Of a stretch of DNA of 64,000 nt, positions 1-8,653 are shown in pieces. Every line of letters starts with the position of its first letter. Within the stretch, counting starts at the first letter, position 1. The notes under the pieces were generated by a model. It was given only the letters and a program-made list of their open reading frames with translations, did no database searches and had not been told where the DNA came from. This DNA is from Lactiplantibacillus songbeiensis (GTDB lineage Bacteria > Bacillota > Bacilli > Lactobacillales > Lactobacillaceae), in the NCBI RefSeq assembly GCF_005405125.1, contig NZ_BJDL01000006.1, positions 93,497-157,496 on the forward strand, given 5' to 3'. The position numbers were made by a program, and so were the translations under genes.

Positions 1-794
1 CTGGTGGTGCTGACAAATACTCACGAAAAGCTATCGATGCCTATGCCAGCCATGTTGAACGCTTTGGCGCTAAGGGCTTGGCCTGGATGAAAGTGACCGA
101 TGACAGTTTTAGTGGGCCAATCGCGAAGTTCTTCAAGGATGACTTTGACGCCATCACGACGGCCGCTGATGCGAAACCAGGTGACTTGTTATTATTCGCT
201 GCGGATAACTTCAAGGTTGTTTCGGATACCTTAGGCTATTTGCGGAAAGCCATCGCTAAGGAACAAGGCATGATTGATGAAAACAAGTATGCTTACCTTT
301 GGGTCGTTGACTGGCCATTGTTCGAATACGATGAAGGGATTTCCCGCTGGGTACCAGCCCACCATCCATTCACGATGCCTAATGAAGAAGATGTCCACTA
401 CTTGAACGACGGTGAAGATCCCCACAAGGCGCATGCCCAATCATACGATATTGTCTTAAATGGTTACGAATTAGGTGGCGGTTCCATCCGGATTCATACG
501 CGTGAATTACAAGAAAAAATGTTCAAGGCGTTGGACTTCACTAAAGAACGGGCCCAAGAACAATTTGGCTTCTTACTAGATGCCTTAGACATGGGCTTTC
601 CACCGCATGGCGGGTTAGCCATCGGGTTAGACCGGTTTGCCATGTTGCTTTCTGGTAATGACAATATTCGTGAAGTCATTGCCTTTCCTAAGAACTCGAA
701 GGCTTCTGAACCAATGACCAATGCGCCAGCGGAAGTTTCTGATCAACAATTACAAGATTTGGCTTTGTTTATCAACAAACCTGACGATAAATAA
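1..794 (+). CDS. aspS: Aspartyl-tRNA synthetase, C-terminal part (5' end outside window)
   Basis: Charges tRNA-Asp with aspartate in the cytoplasm. The reading frame is open from base 3 with no start in the window, so the gene begins upstream. Class II synthetase signatures are visible: the motif-2-following catalytic stretch [11 protein letters not shown] and the C-terminal motif 3 [13 protein letters not shown] with its conserved arginine. The part seen is about 264 residues of a protein that is normally near 590. The TTG at 78 is an internal leucine codon, not a start. A strong hairpin terminator follows the stop codon. The family is certain; only the N-terminal half is missing. Confidence 0.95.
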   Translation, partial: GGADKYSRKAIDAYASHVERFGAKGLAWMKVTDDSFSGPIAKFFKDDFDAITTAADAKPGDLLLFAADNFKVVSDTLGYLRKAIAKEQGMIDENKYAYLWVVDWPLFEYDEGISRWVPAHHPFTMPNEEDVHYLNDGEDPHKAHAQSYDIVLNGYELGGGSIRIHTRELQEKMFKALDFTKERAQEQFGFLLDALDMGFPPHGGLAIGLDRFAMLLSGNDNIREVIAFPKNSKASEPMTNAPAEVSDQQLQDLALFINKPDDK

Positions 795-805
795 GTCGGT
801 TACCG

Positions 806-842
806 AAAGAACGTCCACTCAGCTGACTGGACGTTCTTTTTA
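806..842 (+). terminator. Rho-independent terminator of aspS
   Basis: A perfect 12-bp stem (806-817 with 828-839, arm AAAGAACGTCCA) is followed directly by a run of T. It lies 12 bases after the aspS stop codon. Confidence 0.9.
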
Positions 843-885
843 GTTAGTGTTAGATTTAGATTAAAATTTAATTGGAGGAATCTGA

Positions 886-1422
886 ATGACAACTGAAACA
901 GCAATTTTTGCCGGCGGGTGCTTTTGGTGTATGGTCAAGCCATTTGACAGCCAGCCAGGGATTACTAGCGTGGTTTCTGGGTTTACTGGCGGTCATGTTG
1001 AAAATCCAACCTATGAACAAGTGAAAGCCCATACGACTGGCCATACCGAGGCGGTTAAAATCACTTTTGATCCGACTAAAATCAGTTATGCCGATTTAGT
1101 AGAAATTTATTGGCACCAGACGGACCCAACTGATGCGATGGGGCAGTTCCAAGATCGCGGTGATAATTATCGACCGGTGATTTTTGTGCAGAATGCGCAG
1201 CAACGACAAATTGCCGAAGCATCGAAAGCAAAGCTACAGGCCTCCGCATTGTTTGATCAGCCGATTGTGACTAAGATTGAGGACGTCCAGCCGTTTTATC
1301 CAGCGACTGCGGAACATCAACGTTTTTATAAAAATAATCCCGTCGTCTTTGCGGCGCAAGAAGCTGGTGGACGGGCGGACTTTATTGAAAATCACTGGGC
1401 CAATACCCCTAAAGTCGATTAA
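886..1422 (+). CDS. msrA: Peptide-methionine (S)-S-oxide reductase MsrA
   Basis: Reduces the S epimer of methionine sulfoxide, free or in proteins, as part of oxidative damage repair in the cytoplasm. The N-terminal signature GGCFWC (residues 10-15) contains the catalytic cysteine at residue 12. The 178-residue length fits a single-domain MsrA without a fused MsrB. GGAGG lies 7 bases before the ATG. It stands between the aspS terminator and a weak hairpin, so it is probably transcribed alone. No msrB is seen in the window. Confidence 0.95.
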   Translation: MTTETAIFAGGCFWCMVKPFDSQPGITSVVSGFTGGHVENPTYEQVKAHTTGHTEAVKITFDPTKISYADLVEIYWHQTDPTDAMGQFQDRGDNYRPVIFVQNAQQRQIAEASKAKLQASALFDQPIVTKIEDVQPFYPATAEHQRFYKNNPVVFAAQEAGGRADFIENHWANTPKVD

Positions 1423-1449
1423 TCTCTGTGAAATTTATGAGAAGCGTGA

Positions 1450-1475
1450 GACTTTCAAGTGAAAGTCGATTTTGC
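1450..1475 (+). terminator. Weak hairpin after msrA
   Basis: A perfect 7-bp stem GACTTTC/GAAAGTC (1450-1456 with 1461-1467) has a 4-base loop, followed by GATTTT. The T run is short, so termination is plausible but weak. Confidence 0.45.
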
Positions 1476-1539
1476 CTGCTGAACGCAGTTTCTAATGGTA
1501 CAATAGCCAAGGATTAAAAACGTAAAGGAGCGCACGAAA

Positions 1540-2415
1540 ATGGACGATTTTCAGCAGTTGACGAAGCGTCATCGCGATGTGTTTAAGGCTTCGACCGCGT
1601 TTATTTATGCGATCTTAGTGTCTGTCGCCATGAACTTCTTCTGGACGCCCGGCCATATTTATTCGTCAGGGATCACGGGGTTAGCCCAATTGATTAATAG
1701 CTTGATGGCGAAGTTTATGCCCGTTCAGCTTTCAACCGCGTTATTGCTATTCTTATTAAATGTGCCAATGTTTGTGATTGCTTGGCGATCAATTGGTCAC
1801 CGTTTTACCGTTTATACGTTCTTGGCGGTTGCTTTATCAAGTATCATGATTAAGATTGTTGCGCCCGAGACCTTAACGCACGATCCCATTATTTGTGCGA
1901 TTTTTGGTGGGGCGGTTAATGGTTTTGGGACTGGGACGGCGTTAAAAAATGGCATTTCAACTGGTGGCTTAGACATCATTGGACTGGTCTTGCGGCGCAA
2001 AACGGGTCGGAGTATTGGGACCATCAATATGGCCTTTAATGCCATTATTGTCTTAGCAGCTGGGTTTGTTTATGGCTGGCCCTATGCCTTTTATTCAGCG
2101 TTAGGGTTGTTGGTTAATGGTCGGGTCATCGATATGACATATACTCGGCAACAAAAGATGCAGGTGATGATTATTACTAGTCGGCCGAATACCGTGATTG
2201 ATAGTGTTCAAAATCGGATTCGTCGTGGGGTGACCATCGTGCATAATGCTGAAGGGGCTTATCGCCATGATGACAAGACGATTTTATTTACGGTCATTAC
2301 GCGTTATGAAATGTCTGAATTAACGGCCGCGATGGCGGAATCTGATCCGCATGCCTTTGTTAGTATTTCAGATACTGTTAAAATTCTGGGTCATTTTTAT
2401 GAACCAGACCCGTAA
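1540..2415 (+). CDS. YitT family membrane protein (DUF2179 C-terminal domain)
   Basis: A 291-residue membrane protein of the YitT/DUF161 type. About five hydrophobic segments fill residues 18-195 (for example ALLLFLLNVPMFVIAW), with the glycine-rich stretch GISTGGLDIIG typical of the family. A soluble C-terminal domain from about residue 205 resembles DUF2179 (VTIVHNAEGAY, ILFTVITRYE). The substrate and physiological role of the family are not established. AAAGGAG lies 9 bases before the ATG. A TACAAT at 1499-1504 could be the -10 of its own promoter. It ends at a strong terminator. Confidence 0.85.
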   Translation: MDDFQQLTKRHRDVFKASTAFIYAILVSVAMNFFWTPGHIYSSGITGLAQLINSLMAKFMPVQLSTALLLFLLNVPMFVIAWRSIGHRFTVYTFLAVALSSIMIKIVAPETLTHDPIICAIFGGAVNGFGTGTALKNGISTGGLDIIGLVLRRKTGRSIGTINMAFNAIIVLAAGFVYGWPYAFYSALGLLVNGRVIDMTYTRQQKMQVMIITSRPNTVIDSVQNRIRRGVTIVHNAEGAYRHDDKTILFTVITRYEMSELTAAMAESDPHAFVSISDTVKILGHFYEPDP

Positions 2416-2421
2416 ATTAAG

Positions 2422-2458
2422 AGTGGTTAGTTGGTTAAGACCAGCTAGCCGCTTTTTT
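2422..2458 (+). terminator. Terminator after the yitT-like gene
   Basis: A 14-bp stem (2422-2435 with 2440-2453, three G-U pairs, loop TAAG) is followed by TTTTTT. Confidence 0.85.
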
Positions 2459-2507
2459 GACTGAATCTTAAGCTTTTGCGCGTAGCCAGAAGCTGGGCAA
2501 TGAAGTA

Positions 2508-2529
2508 TGCTATAATTACTGAGTATAAT
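2508..2529 (+). promoter_or_regulatory. Promoter for the teichoic acid gene group
   Basis: There is an extended -10 element, TGC followed by TATAAT (2508-2516). A second perfect TATAAT lies at 2524-2529. Neither has a good -35 at 17 bases. Both lie upstream of the first glycerophosphotransferase gene. Confidence 0.65.
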
Positions 2530-2552
2530 TTGCGGAATGGAAGGGCTAACGT

Positions 2553-3695
2553 TTGAAGAAGACGATTTACATGTGGCTGGTGTCATTGATGTCCTGGTTG
2601 ACCCATTGGCACACCACCACGCAAGTCATTTATTTAATGAGTTTTGCGGATAACTTGACGTTTATTAAGCAGTTGCAGGCCCGTTTGGGATCTCAATTGA
2701 CGATTTACTACTTACCGGCGGCTACTAGTGGTGCTCGGGACTTAGAAGTTGCAGGGATTCAAGTGGTCCCATTTCAGGATTCGCTTCAGTTTGCCGTAAC
2801 TGGTGTTCCCGTCATCACACGAGCAGCAACGGTGTATTGCGACAACTATTATGCGTTTGTTGGTGGGCTAACGAGTCGGCCAACGCAACGGATTGTGCAG
2901 GTTTGGCATGCGGCGGGAGCGATTAAAGCGTTTGGTTGGGGCGACCCGCAGACCCATCAACGTTCAGCGGCTGATCAGCACCGTTTTCAGCGGGTCTATG
3001 ACCATTTTACAGATTATGTCGTCGGCGCGGCGAAGATGGGTGACGTCTTTGCGACGAGTTATCGCGCTGATCCACAGCGGATGCGCGTACTAGGGTATCC
3101 GCGTTCGGATCGGTATCAAGATTCAGCTTGGATTGCGCAGACCCGGTCAGCTATTTATGCGGCGCATCCAGATTGGCAGCATAAACAGATTATCTTGTAT
3201 GCCCCAACTTACCGTGAGGGCGTGACTTTTAGCTTGCCAGCTGATTTTGGTCAATTGCAATTAGCGGCTGACCAAGTCTTAGTCCTCAAGTTGCATCCGC
3301 ACTTACAAGCGCAGACGGCGCAACTATTAGCACATTATCCGAACTTGTTGACGACAGCTGACGACTTTAGTACTGACGATTTATTAACGGTCACGGACAC
3401 CTTGATCAGTGATTATTCATCCGTGATTTTTGACTATGCCCTCTTGCCAAATTGTCAAAAAATGGTATTCTATGTTTTTGACTGGCAAACTTACCAACAG
3501 CGCGTTGGGTTGCAGGCTGATTTTCGTGCCTGGGCACCAGGACCGTTAGTAACGACGGTCGCTGCTTTGAATCAAGCGTTGGCGCAACCGGCCACCGCGA
3601 CGGCGGCACAATTAGCCGCATTTAACCACTTATGGAATGCCCATAATGATGGTCAGGCTGGGACTCGCACGGTTGCTTATTTTCATCAAAAATAA
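2553..3695 (+). CDS. CDP-glycerol glycerophosphotransferase, TagB/TarB-like
   Basis: Predicted to transfer glycerol phosphate from CDP-glycerol to a membrane-bound teichoic acid precursor at the inner face of the membrane. The 380-residue protein shows the family landmarks: QVWHAAG near residue 116 with the conserved histidine, LKLHPHL near residue 248, and the SDYSSVIFDYA motif near residue 285. Its length fits a TagB-type primase better than a long polymerase, but primer and polymerase roles cannot be told apart from sequence alone. The start is TTG, with GGAAGGG 7 bases upstream; the first residues are hydrophobic. It is first of a three-gene group with an exporter permease and a second glycerophosphotransferase. 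Confidence 0.8.
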   Translation: MKKTIYMWLVSLMSWLTHWHTTTQVIYLMSFADNLTFIKQLQARLGSQLTIYYLPAATSGARDLEVAGIQVVPFQDSLQFAVTGVPVITRAATVYCDNYYAFVGGLTSRPTQRIVQVWHAAGAIKAFGWGDPQTHQRSAADQHRFQRVYDHFTDYVVGAAKMGDVFATSYRADPQRMRVLGYPRSDRYQDSAWIAQTRSAIYAAHPDWQHKQIILYAPTYREGVTFSLPADFGQLQLAADQVLVLKLHPHLQAQTAQLLAHYPNLLTTADDFSTDDLLTVTDTLISDYSSVIFDYALLPNCQKMVFYVFDWQTYQQRVGLQADFRAWAPGPLVTTVAALNQALAQPATATAAQLAAFNHLWNAHNDGQAGTRTVAYFHQK

Positions 3696-3732
3696 CCATT
3701 ATTAGAATTAAGAGATAGGAAGTGGCTGAGCC

Positions 3733-4551
3733 TTGAAAGAGGTCGTAACGATTATTAAAGAGCAATTCCAAAATTGGGGAATTATTTGGCGGATCTCAAA
3801 TTATGAAGATCAAGCCAGTTATCAAAACCATTATTTGGGATTAGCTTGGGAATATTTATATCCGTTGATTCAAATTGGGATTTACTGGATTGTCTTTAGC
3901 GGTGGGTTTAAAAAGGGTAGTAATCTAGATGGGGTCTCCTATTTAATGTGGATGGTCATCGGGATTACCCCATGGTTCTTTATGAACCGTGCCGTCTTAG
4001 ATGGGTCCAAAGCGATTTATCAACGGGTCGGGATGGTCTCGAAGATGAAGTTTCCAGTTTCCGTGCTACCTTCAATTCGAATTGTGGGTAACTTAAATTC
4101 ATTTTGGACCATGCTGGTCTTTTCGATCGCGTTAGGCTTCTTTAATGGCATCTATCCCGCTATCGCTTGGTTACAATGGATTTACTATTTCTTTGCGATG
4201 ATGTGCCTAATGTTTGCATTGAGTACGTTCAATTCCACGGTTTCGGTATTAGTACGTGATTGGCAGATTTTACTACAATCCATGATGCGGATGTTGTTTT
4301 ATTTATCCGGTGTCCTATTTAACTTTCAAACGACTGGTTTTCCAGCCCCGTTTGTCCGGATCTTAGAGTTAAATCCATTTTGGTACATTATTTCTGGTTT
4401 CCGGAACTCAATGTTCCACCAGAGTGCGGATACCTACATGTGGAGTCGACCATTGTTAACCCTGATCTTCTGGGGCTTTGTCCTATTAGTCTTATTGGTT
4501 GGCTCACACTTACATTATAAATTCCGATCACGATTTGTTGATTTGATTTAA
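3733..4551 (+). CDS. tagG: ABC-2 type exporter permease, TagG-like (teichoic acid export)
   Basis: A 272-residue integral membrane protein of the ABC-2 permease family, with about six hydrophobic segments (for example YPLIQIGIYWIVFSG near residue 36, LMWMVIGITPWFFMNRAVL near 70, and a C-terminal LLTLIFWGFVLLVLLVGS). TagG is the membrane subunit that, with the ATPase TagH, moves undecaprenyl-linked teichoic acid out of the cell. The start is TTG at 3733, with a purine-rich GAGATAGGAAG upstream. The gene sits between two glycerophosphotransferase genes with short gaps, which supports this role. No tagH ATPase gene is next to it or elsewhere in the window. Confidence 0.8.
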   Translation: MKEVVTIIKEQFQNWGIIWRISNYEDQASYQNHYLGLAWEYLYPLIQIGIYWIVFSGGFKKGSNLDGVSYLMWMVIGITPWFFMNRAVLDGSKAIYQRVGMVSKMKFPVSVLPSIRIVGNLNSFWTMLVFSIALGFFNGIYPAIAWLQWIYYFFAMMCLMFALSTFNSTVSVLVRDWQILLQSMMRMLFYLSGVLFNFQTTGFPAPFVRILELNPFWYIISGFRNSMFHQSADTYMWSRPLLTLIFWGFVLLVLLVGSHLHYKFRSRFVDLI

Positions 4552-4567
4552 AAAAGGAGCAGCTTTA

Positions 4568-5785
4568 ATGGCTAGACTTAAACACCGTTTAATGACTGCG
4601 ATTAAGATTCTCATTCGAGGTGGACTCATCGTGTTGAACGATGGGTTCATTTTATTACCCGTTAAAAAATACAGCTTCGTCTTTGAGAGTTTTAATGGCA
4701 ATGATATTAATGATAATCCTATGGCCTTATATCAGGCTTTGCTGGCACAACATCCAGAATATGCGGATCGTTGCTATTTTAATGTGAAACCACGTCAATA
4801 TGCGGCTTTAAAAGCGCGTTATCCTGAGATACAATTATTGAAACGTTTTCATTTCAAATGGATCTGGGTCATGGCGCGGGCAGACTTTTGGATTTTTAAC
4901 GCCCGATTACCACGTTGGTGGCATAAGAACAGTGGGACCACTTACGTGCAAACTTGGCACGGAACGCCATTAAAACATTTAGGTGTGGATATTGACGCGG
5001 TAGAAATTCCTGGTACTGACACGCAAACTTATCATCAGAAGTTTATTGATGAGGCTAAACGTTGGGACTACTTGATTGCCCCCAATCAATATTCTCATGA
5101 TATTTTTGCGCATGCATTCGGATTTAATCAGCAATGGCTGGATACGGGGTATCCTCGCAATGATCGTTTGTATCATACAACTGCTTCGGAAACGGCCCAA
5201 TTAAAGCAGCAATTAGTCGGGCGGGCAGATGCTCAGGTAATCTTGTATGCCCCAACTTGGCGAGATGATGACTTTCAATATGTGGGTCGGTATAATTTTA
5301 AGTTACCGTTTGATCTTGGAACTTTCTTCCAGCATGTTTCTGCGACGACCATCTTAGTGCTACGTCCGCATTATTTAGTGAAGGATCAGATTGATATTAC
5401 GGGCTTTGAAGACCGGGTCAAAATTTTGGCAGAAACGGACATCACTAATTTATACTTAATTAGTGATTTGATGATTACAGATTATTCTTCCGTCATGTTT
5501 GATTATGCCAATCTCAAACGACCGCAACTGTTTTATGCCTATGATCTGGAACATTATCGTGATCAATTACGTGGCTTTTACTTTGATTACGAAAGTGAAT
5601 TGCCAGGGCCGTTAGTGACAGATGCAGCGGCATTGTATGCAGCGTTGGACCGTTATACGGCGGGACAATGGCAGCCAACCGCGGCGGCACCTGATTTTTA
5701 TGAGCAGTTCTGTGGCTGGGAAGATGGTCGAGCGAGTCAAAAGGTACTCCAACAAATTGGAATTGAGGCGACACAAGATGCTTAG
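4568..5785 (+). CDS. CDP-glycerol glycerophosphotransferase, TagF/TarF-like
   Basis: A second teichoic acid glycerophosphotransferase, 405 residues, not close in sequence to the one at 2553. It has an amphipathic/hydrophobic N-terminus (residues 8-30), the motif [14 protein letters not shown] near residue 127, VLRPHY near 262 and [14 protein letters not shown] near 303. These are the conserved blocks of the Glyphos_transf family. AAAAAGGAG precedes the ATG. Its stop codon overlaps the start of nfo. It may extend the primer made by the upstream enzyme; whether it adds one or many units is not decidable here. Confidence 0.8.
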   Translation: MARLKHRLMTAIKILIRGGLIVLNDGFILLPVKKYSFVFESFNGNDINDNPMALYQALLAQHPEYADRCYFNVKPRQYAALKARYPEIQLLKRFHFKWIWVMARADFWIFNARLPRWWHKNSGTTYVQTWHGTPLKHLGVDIDAVEIPGTDTQTYHQKFIDEAKRWDYLIAPNQYSHDIFAHAFGFNQQWLDTGYPRNDRLYHTTASETAQLKQQLVGRADAQVILYAPTWRDDDFQYVGRYNFKLPFDLGTFFQHVSATTILVLRPHYLVKDQIDITGFEDRVKILAETDITNLYLISDLMITDYSSVMFDYANLKRPQLFYAYDLEHYRDQLRGFYFDYESELPGPLVTDAAALYAALDRYTAGQWQPTAAAPDFYEQFCGWEDGRASQKVLQQIGIEATQDA

Positions 5786-6674
5786 ATTAGGATCGCATGT
5801 ATCAATGAAAGCACCAGATATGTTACTCGGGTCTGCAAATGAAGCAGTTAGCTATGGTGCTAATACGTTTATGATTTATACAGGGGCACCCCAAAACACC
5901 CGCCGTAAGCCGATTGATGAGTTGAATATTGCAGCTGGCCAAAAGGTGATGGCAGCGCACGATTTACAACAAATCGTGGTCCATGCGCCATATATTGTGA
6001 ATCTGGGTAATACTAAAAAAACGGGTTATTTTGAGTTTGCAACGGACTTTTTGTATCATGAAATTGAACGTGCTGAAGCCGTTGGGGCCACTCAGCTGAC
6101 GCTCCACCCAGGGGCCCATGTTGGCGCTGGTGCTGAAGCTGCGATTGCTCAGATTATTAAGGGCTTGAATACGGTCATTCGGCCTGATCAAAAGATTCAG
6201 ATTGCGATTGAGACGATGGCCGGTAAAGGAACCGAAGTCGGTCGGACGTTTGAAGAAATTGCGGCGATGATTGCTGGAGTGACTTATAATGAGAAGTTGT
6301 CGGTCACCTTTGATACTTGTCATACCAGTGATGCCGGTTATGCCATTAAAGATGACTTCGATGGTGTTTTGAATGAGTTTGATCACGTGATTGGTTTGGA
6401 TCGGTTAAAGGTCATTCACTTGAATGATTCTAAGAATCCCCAAGGGGCCCATAAAGATCGGCATACGAATATTGGGATGGGAACGATTGGTTTTGAGGCC
6501 TTAAATGCCGTTGCCCATCATCCACAGTTAACTGAAATCAGTAAAATTTTAGAGACGCCCTACGTTGGGCCAGATAAGAAACATCAATTACCACCGTATA
6601 AATACGAGATTGCCATGTTAAGAGCGGGTCAATTTAACCCTAATTTGATTCGTGATATTGAACAACAAGTTTAA
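5778..6674 (+). CDS. nfo: Deoxyribonuclease IV (AP endonuclease)
   Basis: Cleaves DNA 5' to abasic sites in base excision repair, using a three-zinc centre in a TIM barrel. The metal-binding blocks are visible in order: [30 protein letters not shown] and [16 protein letters not shown]. The start at 5778 ([10 protein letters not shown]) overlaps the end of the preceding gene by 8 bases and gives 298 residues, the usual length. A start further upstream would add residues not belonging to the family. Translational coupling to the teichoic acid genes is likely but probably not functional. A bidirectional terminator follows. Confidence 0.95.
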   Translation: MLRLGSHVSMKAPDMLLGSANEAVSYGANTFMIYTGAPQNTRRKPIDELNIAAGQKVMAAHDLQQIVVHAPYIVNLGNTKKTGYFEFATDFLYHEIERAEAVGATQLTLHPGAHVGAGAEAAIAQIIKGLNTVIRPDQKIQIAIETMAGKGTEVGRTFEEIAAMIAGVTYNEKLSVTFDTCHTSDAGYAIKDDFDGVLNEFDHVIGLDRLKVIHLNDSKNPQGAHKDRHTNIGMGTIGFEALNAVAHHPQLTEISKILETPYVGPDKKHQLPPYKYEIAMLRAGQFNPNLIRDIEQQV

Positions 6675-6680
6675 GCGCCA

Positions 6681-6719
6681 AAAAAAGCGGCTTAGGAAAA
6701 AATCCTAAGTCGCTTTTTT
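6681..6719. terminator. Bidirectional terminator between nfo and ppsR
   Basis: A 17-bp stem (6681-6697 with 6703-6719, one G-U pair) is flanked by A6 on the left and T6 on the right, so it serves both convergent genes. Confidence 0.9.
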
Positions 6720-6726
6720 AATTGAG

Positions 6727-7542
6727 TTAACGATTAGGTTCGTTGTAACCGAGACTTTCCGTAATGAGGGTGGCAGTTTCTTCAATTGACTTGTTAGCCA
6801 CGTTGATAACGAGGCAGCCAATCTTTTTGAAAATCGTATCCGCATAAGCGAGTTCAGCTTTGATTTTATCAGTATTGGAATAAACCGTATCTGGGTTTAG
6901 TCCATATTGAATCATCCGTTCGCGGCGAATCGTATTGAGCTGTTCCGGATCATTGGTTAAGCCAAAGATCTTCTTCGGGTCAACTTGCCAGATTTCGTCG
7001 GGAATTTGAGCCTTAGGAACTAAGGGTAAGTTAGCGACCTTTAAGTTACGGTTGGCTAGGTAGAGTGACAACGGCGTCTTCGAAGTCCGTGAGACTCCTA
7101 ATAAGACGACGTCGGCATCCAAAAAGCCAGCGGGGTTCTTACCATCGTCATAAGTCACGGCAAATTCAATGGCGTTGATCCGATCAAAGTAATTGGTATT
7201 TAAATCATGCATTTTACCTGGCTTGTTGACAGGCTGCCGGTGGGTGATGCCAGAAAATAAATCCAACGTTGGAGTCATGACATCATTATAAGGTAAGTCA
7301 TGAGCTTGACAAAAATCGTTCACGCTCTTACTTAACTTACGATCAACAAAGGTGTGGTAGACGATTGCTTGGTCTTTTAAAGCTTGTGCGAGTACCGTTT
7401 GCAGTAGCGATTCGGTTCGGACGAAAGGAAACCGTTGATAAGTGATATCTAAATCGCCAAATTGAGCGGCCCCGGCTTGGGCGACCGCGTGGGCCGTTTC
7501 GCCAACTGAATCAGATAAAATAAAAATTTTAATGGCTTGCAT
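6727..7542 (-). CDS. ppsR: Pyruvate, phosphate dikinase regulatory protein (DUF299/YqfL family)
   Basis: A bifunctional serine/threonine kinase and pyrophosphorylase that switches pyruvate phosphate dikinase (or PEP synthase) off and on by phosphorylating a threonine next to the catalytic histidine. The 271-residue protein starts with the family signature IFILSDSVGETAHAV. Near residue 150 it has the phosphate-binding loop GVSRTSKTPLS. GAGGG lies 8 bases before the ATG. It is the only - strand gene in this part and has its own divergent promoter region with rpsU. The dikinase itself is not in the window, so the target is inferred from the family only. Confidence 0.9.
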   Translation of the reverse strand: MQAIKIFILSDSVGETAHAVAQAGAAQFGDLDITYQRFPFVRTESLLQTVLAQALKDQAIVYHTFVDRKLSKSVNDFCQAHDLPYNDVMTPTLDLFSGITHRQPVNKPGKMHDLNTNYFDRINAIEFAVTYDDGKNPAGFLDADVVLLGVSRTSKTPLSLYLANRNLKVANLPLVPKAQIPDEIWQVDPKKIFGLTNDPEQLNTIRRERMIQYGLNPDTVYSNTDKIKAELAYADTIFKKIGCLVINVANKSIEETATLITESLGYNEPNR

Positions 7543-7667
7543 GATTAAACCCTCATTTCCGTATCAATAATGACTCTAGTGTAGCATAGCCAAGGGTTTA
7601 TGAAAACGATTTATTGTGGGTAAAGCCAGCCATTTTGAAATATTTTGCATTAATCTTTAAACTTTTG
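7543..7667. other. Divergent intergenic region ppsR/rpsU
   Basis: This AT-rich stretch holds the ribosome binding site of ppsR (GAGGG on the - strand). I see no repeat or other gene in it. Confidence 0.5.
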
Positions 7668-7696
7668 TTGACGTGGTTTTTCTATTTATGTATAAT
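7668..7696 (+). promoter_or_regulatory. Strong sigma-A promoter of rpsU
   Basis: TTGACG (7668-7673) and TATAAT (7691-7696) are separated by 17 bases. This is close to consensus, as expected for a ribosomal protein operon. Confidence 0.9.
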
Positions 7697-7772
7697 TTAC
7701 TAGAACAGTTGTATTATGTAAGTATGCATAATTTGACGGTTACTTTTCAAGCTCGGAGGGAGGGAATTTTAA

Positions 7773-7961
7773 ATGGCAAAAACAGTCGTTCGTAAAAACG
7801 AATCTCTTGATGATGCTCTTCGTCGCTTTAAACGTACCGTTTCAAAAAGTGGTACTTTACAAGAATACCGCAAACGGTAATTTTACGAAAAACCAAGTGT
7901 GAAGAAAAAGTTAAAATCAGAAGCTGCTCGTAAGCGTAAGAACCGTCGTCGTTTCAAGTAA
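7773..7961 (+). pseudogene. rpsU: 30S ribosomal protein S21 with in-frame nonsense codon
   Basis: The frame from the ATG at 7773 reads as S21 ([19 protein letters not shown]...), but codon 36 is TAA (7878-7880). S21 proteins of this group normally have GAA there (RKRE-FYEKPSVKKK). After the TAA the same frame continues with FYEKPSVKKKLKSEAARKRK and ends at a second TAA (7959-7961), giving 62 codons in total. One G-to-T change explains it. Promoter, GGAGGGAGGG ribosome binding site and terminator are intact. The product would be 35 residues, lacking the basic C-terminal half. It is either a real loss-of-function allele or a sequence error. A restart at the GTG of codon 43 has no ribosome binding site. 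Confidence 0.85.
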
Positions 7962-7980
7962 TCAACATCTTGTTGATTTT
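7960..7980 (+). terminator. Short hairpin after rpsU
   Basis: An 8-bp stem AATCAACA/TGTTGATT with loop TCT is followed by TT. It overlaps the rpsU stop codon and may be a partial terminator setting the ratio of S21 to downstream genes. Confidence 0.55.
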
Positions 7981-8004
7981 AATTGAATCGAAGGAGGATA
8001 TCCA

Positions 8005-8448
8005 ATGAGTCTAGTTGATACACTCAATGGTGATCTTAAAGCTGCGATGAAAGCTCGCGATAAGCAAAGCCTTAGCGTGTTGCGGATGCTGAAGTCTGCG
8101 TTAATGAATGAAAAGATTAATGCAGGTCATGATTTAACGGCCGAAGAAGAAGTGAGCGTGTTATCACGTGAATTGAAACAACGGCGCGAATCACTTGAGG
8201 AATTCCAAAGCGCGAATCGTCAGGATCTAGTTGATGGGGTTAAAGCTGAAATTACCCTTGTTGAATCATATATGCCCAAGCAGTTGTCTGACGAAGAAGT
8301 CAAACAAGTGGTTGCAGCAACGATTGAACAAGTCGGTGCCACCGGTAAAGGTGACTTCGGTAAAGTAATGGGTGCGGTAATGCCAAAACTTAAAGGTCAG
8401 GCGGATGGCAAGCTTATCAACCAAACAGTTAAATCATTATTGAATTAA
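8005..8448 (+). CDS. yqeY: GatB/YqeY domain protein
   Basis: A 147-residue protein of the GatB/YqeY family, related to the tRNA-binding tail domain of the amidotransferase subunit GatB. It begins with a helical domain (SLVDTLNGDLKAAMKARDKQSLSVLRMLKSAL) and ends with the family block TGKGDFGKVMGAVMPKLKGQADG. A perfect AAGGAGG lies 7 bases before the ATG. It follows rpsU, an order conserved in Bacillota. Its biochemical function is not firmly established. A terminator separates it from phoH. Confidence 0.9.
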   Translation: MSLVDTLNGDLKAAMKARDKQSLSVLRMLKSALMNEKINAGHDLTAEEEVSVLSRELKQRRESLEEFQSANRQDLVDGVKAEITLVESYMPKQLSDEEVKQVVAATIEQVGATGKGDFGKVMGAVMPKLKGQADGKLINQTVKSLLN

Positions 8449-8453
8449 CGGTT

Positions 8454-8483
8454 AGTCAGGGAAGTTTTTCCCTGGCTTTTTTT
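8454..8483 (+). terminator. Terminator after yqeY
   Basis: A 10-bp stem (8454-8463 with 8468-8477, one G-U pair) is followed by seven T. Confidence 0.9.
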
Positions 8484-8539
8484 GTGTCGTCAAGCTAGTC
8501 GACCAAGCGTTCGTGAAGCTGGTCGTGGCCAGGCTTTTA

Positions 8540-8548
8540 TGCTATGAT
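8540..8548 (+). promoter_or_regulatory. Extended -10 promoter of phoH
   Basis: TGC followed by TATGAT; no good -35 is seen. The transcript would have a leader of about 100 bases with paired segments (ACCCGC 8562-8567 with GCGGGT 8597-8602; GCCATTG with CAATGGC at 8603-8621). Confidence 0.6.
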
Positions 8549-8653
8549 TAGTTAACACCAAACCCGCTTTTAAGCGTTGACATTGTGCGTCACGTCGCGG
8601 GTGCCATTGGCTTTCAATGGCTAATAAATCTGTCAATAAAGGAGTCCATGTTT

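Noticed and set aside
5622..5777. N-terminal extension of nfo overlapping the TagF-like gene
   Set aside because: The added residues do not belong to the family; 5778 gives the normal 298-residue enzyme.
7920..7961. Translation restart in rpsU at the GTG of codon 43
   Set aside because: No ribosome binding site precedes it and the product would be only 20 residues.
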